This document shows positions 24,250-26,641 of a DNA stretch of 26,641 nucleotides, in pieces. The notes below the pieces were generated by a model that did no database searches, was not told the DNA's origin, and saw nothing but the letters and a program-made list of their open reading frames with translations. Every line of letters begins with the position of its first letter. Within the stretch, counting starts at the first letter, position 1. Position numbers and translations under genes: made by a program. The stretch is taken from the NCBI GenBank assembly GCA_044508835.1, contig JBIQHD010000046.1:1-26641 (forward strand), given 5' to 3'. Source of the DNA: JAKFDI01 sp044508835 (GTDB taxonomy: Bacteria; Pseudomonadota; Gammaproteobacteria; Burkholderiales; Burkholderiaceae_C).

Positions 24250-25449
24250 ATGTCTTCGCTTTTCGCCGCCGTCGAAATGGCCCCGCGCGACCCCATCCTC
24301 GGGCTCAACGAGCAATTCGCCGCCGATACCAATCCGGCCAAGGTGAATCTCGGCGTCGGCGTCTACTACGACGAGAACGGCAAGCTGCCGCTGCTCAAGT
24401 GCGTGGCCCAGGCCGAGAAGCAGATGCAGGAGGCGCCGGCGGCGCGCGGCTACCTGCCCATCGACGGCATCGCCGCCTACGACAAGGCGGTGCAGGGCCT
24501 GGTCTTCGGCGCCGGCAGTGCGGTGGTACGTGAGGGCCGCGTCGCCACCGTTCAAGGGCTGGGCGGCACCGGCGGCCTGAAGATCGGCGCCGACTTCCTC
24601 AAGCGGCTGAACCCGTCGGCCAAGGTGCTGATCAGCGACCCGAGCTGGGAAAACCACCGCGCGCTGTTCACCAACGCCGGCTTCGCGGTCGAGACCTACC
24701 CCTACTACGACGCCGCCAGGCGCGGCGTGGACTTCGACGGCATGCTGGCCGCGCTGAACGCCGCGCCGGCCGGCACCATCGTCGTGCTGCACGCCTGCTG
24801 CCACAACCCGACCGGCTACGACATCACGCCCGGCCAGTGGGCACGGGTGGTGGAGGCGGTCAAGGCGAAGGGGCTCGTCGCCTTCCTCGACATGGCCTAC
24901 CAGGGCTTCGGCACCGGCATCGCCGAGGACGGCGCCGTGGTGCAGCAGTTCGTCGACGCCGGCGTCGACTTCTTCGTCTCGACCTCGTTCTCCAAGAGCT
25001 TCTCGCTCTACGGCGAGCGCGTGGGCGCGCTGAGCGTGGTGTGCGAGAGCAAGGACGCGGCGGCGCGCGTGCTCAGCCAGCTCAAGATCGTCATCCGCAC
25101 CAACTATTCCAACCCGCCCACGCACGGCGCGCAGGTGGTGGCGACGGTGCTGAACACGCCCGCGCTGCGCCAGCTCTGGGAAGAAGAGCTCGCGGGCATG
25201 CGCCAGCGCATCAAGAAGATGCGCGTCGCGCTGCAGGAGAAGCTGGCCGCCTCCGGCGCGAAGCAGGACTTCGGCTTCATCACCACGCAGAACGGCATGT
25301 TCAGCTACTCCGGCCTCACCAAGGAGCAGATGCAGCGCCTGCGCAGCGAGTTCGGCGTCTACGGCGTGGATTCGGGGCGCATCTGCGTCGCCGCCCTCAA
25401 CGACAAGAACATCGACGCCGTGGTGGCGGCCATCGTCAAGGTGCTTTGA
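24250..25449 (+). CDS. Class I aspartate/aromatic amino acid aminotransferase (AspC/TyrB type)
   Basis: This 399-residue protein is close in length and motifs to E. coli AspC (396) and TyrB (397). It starts MSSLFAAVEMAPRDPILGLN, typical of the family. NLGVGVYYDENG, the PLP-stacking region with HNPTGYD (N186), D214, Y217 and the Schiff-base lysine K249 in SFSKSFSLYGERVGAL are present. Substrate carboxylate-binding arginine is in GVDSGRICVA near the C-terminus. It transfers amino groups between aspartate or aromatic amino acids and 2-oxoglutarate; the exact preference cannot be told. AAGGA precedes the ATG. It is divergent from uvrB and followed by an intrinsic terminator, so it is probably monocistronic. 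Confidence 0.94.
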   Translation: MSSLFAAVEMAPRDPILGLNEQFAADTNPAKVNLGVGVYYDENGKLPLLKCVAQAEKQMQEAPAARGYLPIDGIAAYDKAVQGLVFGAGSAVVREGRVATVQGLGGTGGLKIGADFLKRLNPSAKVLISDPSWENHRALFTNAGFAVETYPYYDAARRGVDFDGMLAALNAAPAGTIVVLHACCHNPTGYDITPGQWARVVEAVKAKGLVAFLDMAYQGFGTGIAEDGAVVQQFVDAGVDFFVSTSFSKSFSLYGERVGALSVVCESKDAAARVLSQLKIVIRTNYSNPPTHGAQVVATVLNTPALRQLWEEELAGMRQRIKKMRVALQEKLAASGAKQDFGFITTQNGMFSYSGLTKEQMQRLRSEFGVYGVDSGRICVAALNDKNIDAVVAAIVKVL

Positions 25450-25482
25450 GCGCCGCCGGCGCGGCCTTCCTCGCCTTCTTCG

Positions 25483-25513
25483 AGAAGCCCGGCAATGCCG
25501 GGCTTCTGTCTTT
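25483..25513 (+). terminator. Intrinsic terminator after the aspartate/aromatic aminotransferase gene
   Basis: An 11-bp perfect stem (AGAAGCCCGGC/GCCGGGCTTCT) with a three-base loop is followed by GTCTTT. It starts 34 bases after the stop codon. The T tail is short, but the stem is very stable. It separates the gene from phaZ. Confidence 0.72.
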
Positions 25514-25624
25514 CCGCGCCCCGCGCGGGGCCGGATTTGCGGAGAAACCCGCAGGCCTGCCGATTGATGCCGGGTATCCACCGCCCTTTTCCCGCTGCGC
25601 TGCGAGGCCGGGCTTTCTAGAATA

Positions 25625-25637
25625 TGCTGCATTGCAC
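25625..25637 (+). promoter_or_regulatory. PhaR/PhbF-like site upstream of phaZ
   Basis: TGCTGCATTGCAC agrees with the pattern TG-N-TGC-N3-GCAA (as I recall it for the Herbaspirillum regulator PhbF) except for the last base. It sits 65-78 bases before the phaZ ATG and overlaps a promoter-like TAGAATATGCT patch (25618-25628). No good -35 box is visible. Confidence 0.45.
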
Positions 25638-25702
25638 AACAACGCTTGCGACCCCGGCCTTCCCGCTGCCGGCCCCCCGCTGAAGCTTGGAGGACCCGAG
25701 TC

Positions 25703-26641
25703 ATGCTCTATCAGTTCTACGAGGCCCAACGCGCATTGCTGAGCCCCTTCGCCGAGTTCGCCGCGGCCTCGTCCAAGCTCTACAGCCACCCGCTGTCGCC
25801 CTTCGCGCACACCCCGATGGCGCCCCGCATGGCCGCCGGCCTGAGCCTGATGCACCGGCTGTCGAAGGAATACGAGAAGCCCGAATTCGGCATCAACTCG
25901 ATCAACATCGACGGCGTCGACGTGGCCGTGCAGCAGCAGTCGCCGGTGGTCAAGCCGTTCTGCACCCTGCTTCGCTTCAAGCGCTTCACCGACAACTCGG
26001 CGATGCTGGCGAAGATGAAGAACCAGCCGTCCGTGCTGGTGGTGGCGCCGCTGTCGGGCCACCACGCCACGCTGCTGCGCGACACCGTCCGCTCGCTGCT
26101 GGTCGACCACAAGGTCTACGTCACCGACTGGACCGACGCCCGCATGGTGCCGATGTCGGCCGGCGCGTTCCACCTCGACGACTACGTGCGCTACGTGCAG
26201 GAGTTCATCCGCCACATCGGCCCGCAGGTCAACGTGATCTCGGTGTGCCAGCCGACGGTGCCGGTGCTCGCCGCCATCTCGCTGATGGCCACGAACGGCG
26301 AGGCCACGCCGCCCACGATGACGATGATGGGCGGCCCGATCGACGCGCGGCGCTCGCCGACCGCGGTGAACAACCTCGCCACGAACAAGAGCTTCGAGTG
26401 GTTCGAGAACAACGTCATCTACCGCGTGCCGGTGGGCAACCCGGGCGAGGGACGGCGCGTCTACCCCGGCTTCCTGCAGCACTCCGGCTTCGTGGCGATG
26501 AACCCGGACCGCCACGTGAGCTCGCACTACGACTACTTCCTGGACCTCGTGCGCGGCGACGACGGCAGCGCCGACTCGCACCGCGCCTTCTACGACGAGT
26601 ACAACGCCGTGCTCGACATGCCGGCCGAGTACTACCTCGAC
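25703..26641 (+). CDS. phaZ: Intracellular polyhydroxybutyrate depolymerase, N-terminal part (cut by window edge)
   Basis: The 313 residues present match the intracellular PhaZ1-type depolymerase family (roughly 400-420 residues in full), which cuts stored polyhydroxyalkanoate in cytoplasmic granules. It begins MLYQFYEAQRALLSPFAEF. The nucleophile cysteine is C182 in VISVCQPTVPVLAA, close to C183 of the Ralstonia eutropha enzyme, where Cys replaces the usual lipase-box Ser. MMGGPIDARRSPTAVN and the region WFENNVIYRVP also fit the family. The catalytic Asp and His probably lie past the edge. There is no signal peptide, consistent with an intracellular enzyme. GGAGGA lies about ten bases before the ATG. 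Confidence 0.95.
   Translation, partial: MLYQFYEAQRALLSPFAEFAAASSKLYSHPLSPFAHTPMAPRMAAGLSLMHRLSKEYEKPEFGINSINIDGVDVAVQQQSPVVKPFCTLLRFKRFTDNSAMLAKMKNQPSVLVVAPLSGHHATLLRDTVRSLLVDHKVYVTDWTDARMVPMSAGAFHLDDYVRYVQEFIRHIGPQVNVISVCQPTVPVLAAISLMATNGEATPPTMTMMGGPIDARRSPTAVNNLATNKSFEWFENNVIYRVPVGNPGEGRRVYPGFLQHSGFVAMNPDRHVSSHYDYFLDLVRGDDGSADSHRAFYDEYNAVLDMPAEYYLD

Noticed and set aside
24196..25704. A 502-codon minus-strand frame opposite the aspartate/aromatic aminotransferase gene
   Set aside because: It lacks any recognisable motif, runs through the terminator and is explained by GC-rich codon use of the plus-strand gene.
25436..26581. A 381-codon minus-strand frame opposite phaZ
   Set aside because: It is His/Val/Arg-rich shadow sequence; the plus strand has a clear PhaZ with active-site Cys and a good ribosome site.

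Overview
The window is a compact chromosomal core region of a high-GC betaproteobacterium. The gene order and the protein sequences fit Burkholderiales (Comamonadaceae, Rubrivivax or Leptothrix-like). Evidence includes separate nuoC and nuoD genes (fused in E. coli), a mitochondria-like NuoG, the order rpsO-pnp-qor-tpiA-secG-tRNA-Leu-nuoABCDEFGHI, and an intracellular polyhydroxybutyrate depolymerase. The genus assignment is inference. I see no mobile element, CRISPR array, rRNA or phage gene.

Layout, left to right. Positions 1-8239 (minus strand) hold the respiratory complex I genes nuoA to nuoI; nuoI is cut by the window edge. Positions 8240-8574 hold tRNA-Leu(GAG) and a near-consensus sigma70 promoter, so the tRNA probably leads the nuo transcript. 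Positions 8575-13458 (minus) hold rpsO, pnp, a zinc-independent quinone oxidoreductase, tpiA and secG, with strong RNA hairpins between rpsO and pnp. Positions 13613-15816 (minus) hold tsaD overlapping a PLP-dependent aminotransferase gene. A divergent gene for a 93-residue protein of unknown function (16030-16311, plus) ends at a clear intrinsic terminator.

Positions 16389-21812 (minus) hold the housekeeping Fe-S assembly cluster iscR-iscS-iscU-iscA-hscB-hscA-fdx. Its promoter carries a match to the type 1 IscR operator plus a weaker second site, and an intrinsic terminator lies between iscA and hscB. uvrB (22015-24138, minus) follows. On the plus strand are a class I aspartate/aromatic aminotransferase gene (24250-25449), an intrinsic terminator, and phaZ, which runs off the right edge.

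How the genes work together: the Isc machinery builds the Fe-S clusters needed by NuoB, E, F, G and I encoded nearby. rpsO/pnp, tsaD and tRNA-Leu serve translation and RNA turnover, and phaZ mobilises carbon storage. The coding content is ordinary. The most informative signals are regulatory: the isc operator region and mid-operon terminator, the pnp leader hairpins, the tRNA-led nuo transcript and a PhaR/PhbF-like site ahead of phaZ. I did not find a convincing new biological system; the unknown 93-residue ORF is the only clearly undescribed gene.
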